A stretch of DNA of 6,493 bases. Source: Promethearchaeota archaeon. GTDB lineage: Archaea; Asgardarchaeota; Lokiarchaeia; Sigynarchaeales; SOKP01. A program made the position numbers and the translations under genes. The notes under the pieces were generated by a model. That model did not search any database. It was given only the letters and a program-made list of their open reading frames with translations, and was not told the DNA's origin. How positions within the stretch are numbered: position 1 is the first letter of the stretch; each line of letters begins with the position of its first letter. The DNA is taken from NCBI GenBank assembly GCA_019057975.1, contig JAHLWJ010000259.1:1-6493 (forward strand), written 5' to 3'. This document shows positions 6,048 through 6,493 of the stretch, in pieces.

Positions 6048-6493
6048 ATGACGACTAATAAAGATACAAAGATAAATACTTTTAATAACATAAGCAATCA
6101 AAGAATCATTATAAAAAGATGTAACTTGGATGATTTAGACGGTGTAATAAAAGTAAATGAAGAAGAACTTCCAGAAGACTATCCATACTTCTTTTATAAG
6201 AGTATTCTTGATAATTATCCCGAATCTTTTCTAGTAGCTCAAGATAGTTTCGGAAAAATTATTGGTTATATAATGTGGAGAGTAGAAAAAACTCCTTCTT
6301 TAGATAGTTTACGATATGTCAATAAAGGGCATCTTGTATCGGTTGCTGTCTCTCAAGAATATAGAAATAGAGGAATAGCAAAGAGCTTATTAACAAAAAG
6401 CATGCAGATGATAAAAAAATATAAGATTCATGAATATGTTTTAGAAGTAAGAATATCTAATTATAACGCAATTAAACTATATGAACAATTTAA
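6048..6493 (+). CDS. rimI: Ard1/RimI-type protein N-terminal acetyltransferase (GNAT), 3'-partial
   Basis: This enzyme transfers acetyl from acetyl-CoA to the N-terminal amine of nascent or finished proteins. The 148 complete codons present cover most of a GNAT fold. LPEDYPYFF (41-49) matches the substrate-binding loop LPENY of archaeal Ard1 and eukaryotic Naa10. GYIMWRVE is at 73-80. KGHLVSVAV (93-101) forms the beta4 strand. R106-x-x-G109-x-A111 is the acetyl-CoA pyrophosphate-binding motif, and LEVRISNYNAIKLYE (132-146) is the conserved late block. The gene runs off the right edge just before the expected GF after YEQF. The ATG at 6048 is the only reasonable start, because an in-frame TAA lies at 6042-6044 and the next Met is inside the fold. 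This gives an Asn/Thr-rich, probably flexible extension of about 18 residues before the domain. No strong Shine-Dalgarno site is seen. By similarity it is nearest to Sulfolobus Ard1, which has relaxed specificity. It follows the CoA gene by 106 bp and probably has its own promoter. Confidence 0.92.
   Translation, partial: MTTNKDTKINTFNNISNQRIIIKRCNLDDLDGVIKVNEEELPEDYPYFFYKSILDNYPESFLVAQDSFGKIIGYIMWRVEKTPSLDSLRYVNKGHLVSVAVSQEYRNRGIAKSLLTKSMQMIKKYKIHEYVLEVRISNYNAIKLYEQF

Overview
The window is AT-rich archaeal chromosomal DNA. The archaeal call rests on gene content. There is an aRF1-type release factor, a 4-phosphopantoate--beta-alanine ligase of the archaea-only CoA route, a Get3/ArsA-like ATPase, a TtuA/Ncs6-type tRNA thiolase and an Ard1-like RimI acetyltransferase. 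Promoters look like TATA boxes with short leaders, and Shine-Dalgarno sites are rare. The AT-rich codon usage, the Asn/Lys/Ile-rich proteins and the CxxC-containing Get3 would suit a Lokiarchaeia-like Asgard genome. That finer placement is a guess from style; no marker here fixes it. I see no mobile element, CRISPR array, tRNA or rRNA.

Layout: bases 1-1722 (+) hold the 3' part of a site-2 membrane metalloprotease that enters from outside the window. After 21 bp comes a tRNA 2-thiouridine synthase (1744-2730, +). Its last 7 bp overlap, tail to tail, the end of a Get3/ArsA-like ATPase (2724-3716, -). The ATPase lies 57 bp downstream of the release factor aRF1 gene (3774-5054, -). An 89-bp divergent promoter region with two closely packed opposed TATA-like elements separates aRF1 from phosphopantothenate synthetase (5144-5941, +). 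After a 106-bp gap with a TATA-like stretch, an Ard1/RimI-type N-terminal acetyltransferase (6048 onward, +) runs off the right edge. No gene-free stretch exceeds about 110 bp.

The genes are mostly housekeeping functions linked by translation and protein fate. They cover tRNA wobble or T-loop thiolation, translation termination, insertion of tail-anchored membrane proteins, N-terminal acetylation and intramembrane proteolysis. The CoA-biosynthesis enzyme supplies the precursor of the acetyl-CoA used by the acetyltransferase. No undescribed system is evident. The points most worth a second look are the extra soluble domain inside the site-2 protease, the methionine-rich groove plus CxxC of the Get3-like protein, the altered GTx-type motif of aRF1, and the compact divergent promoter.
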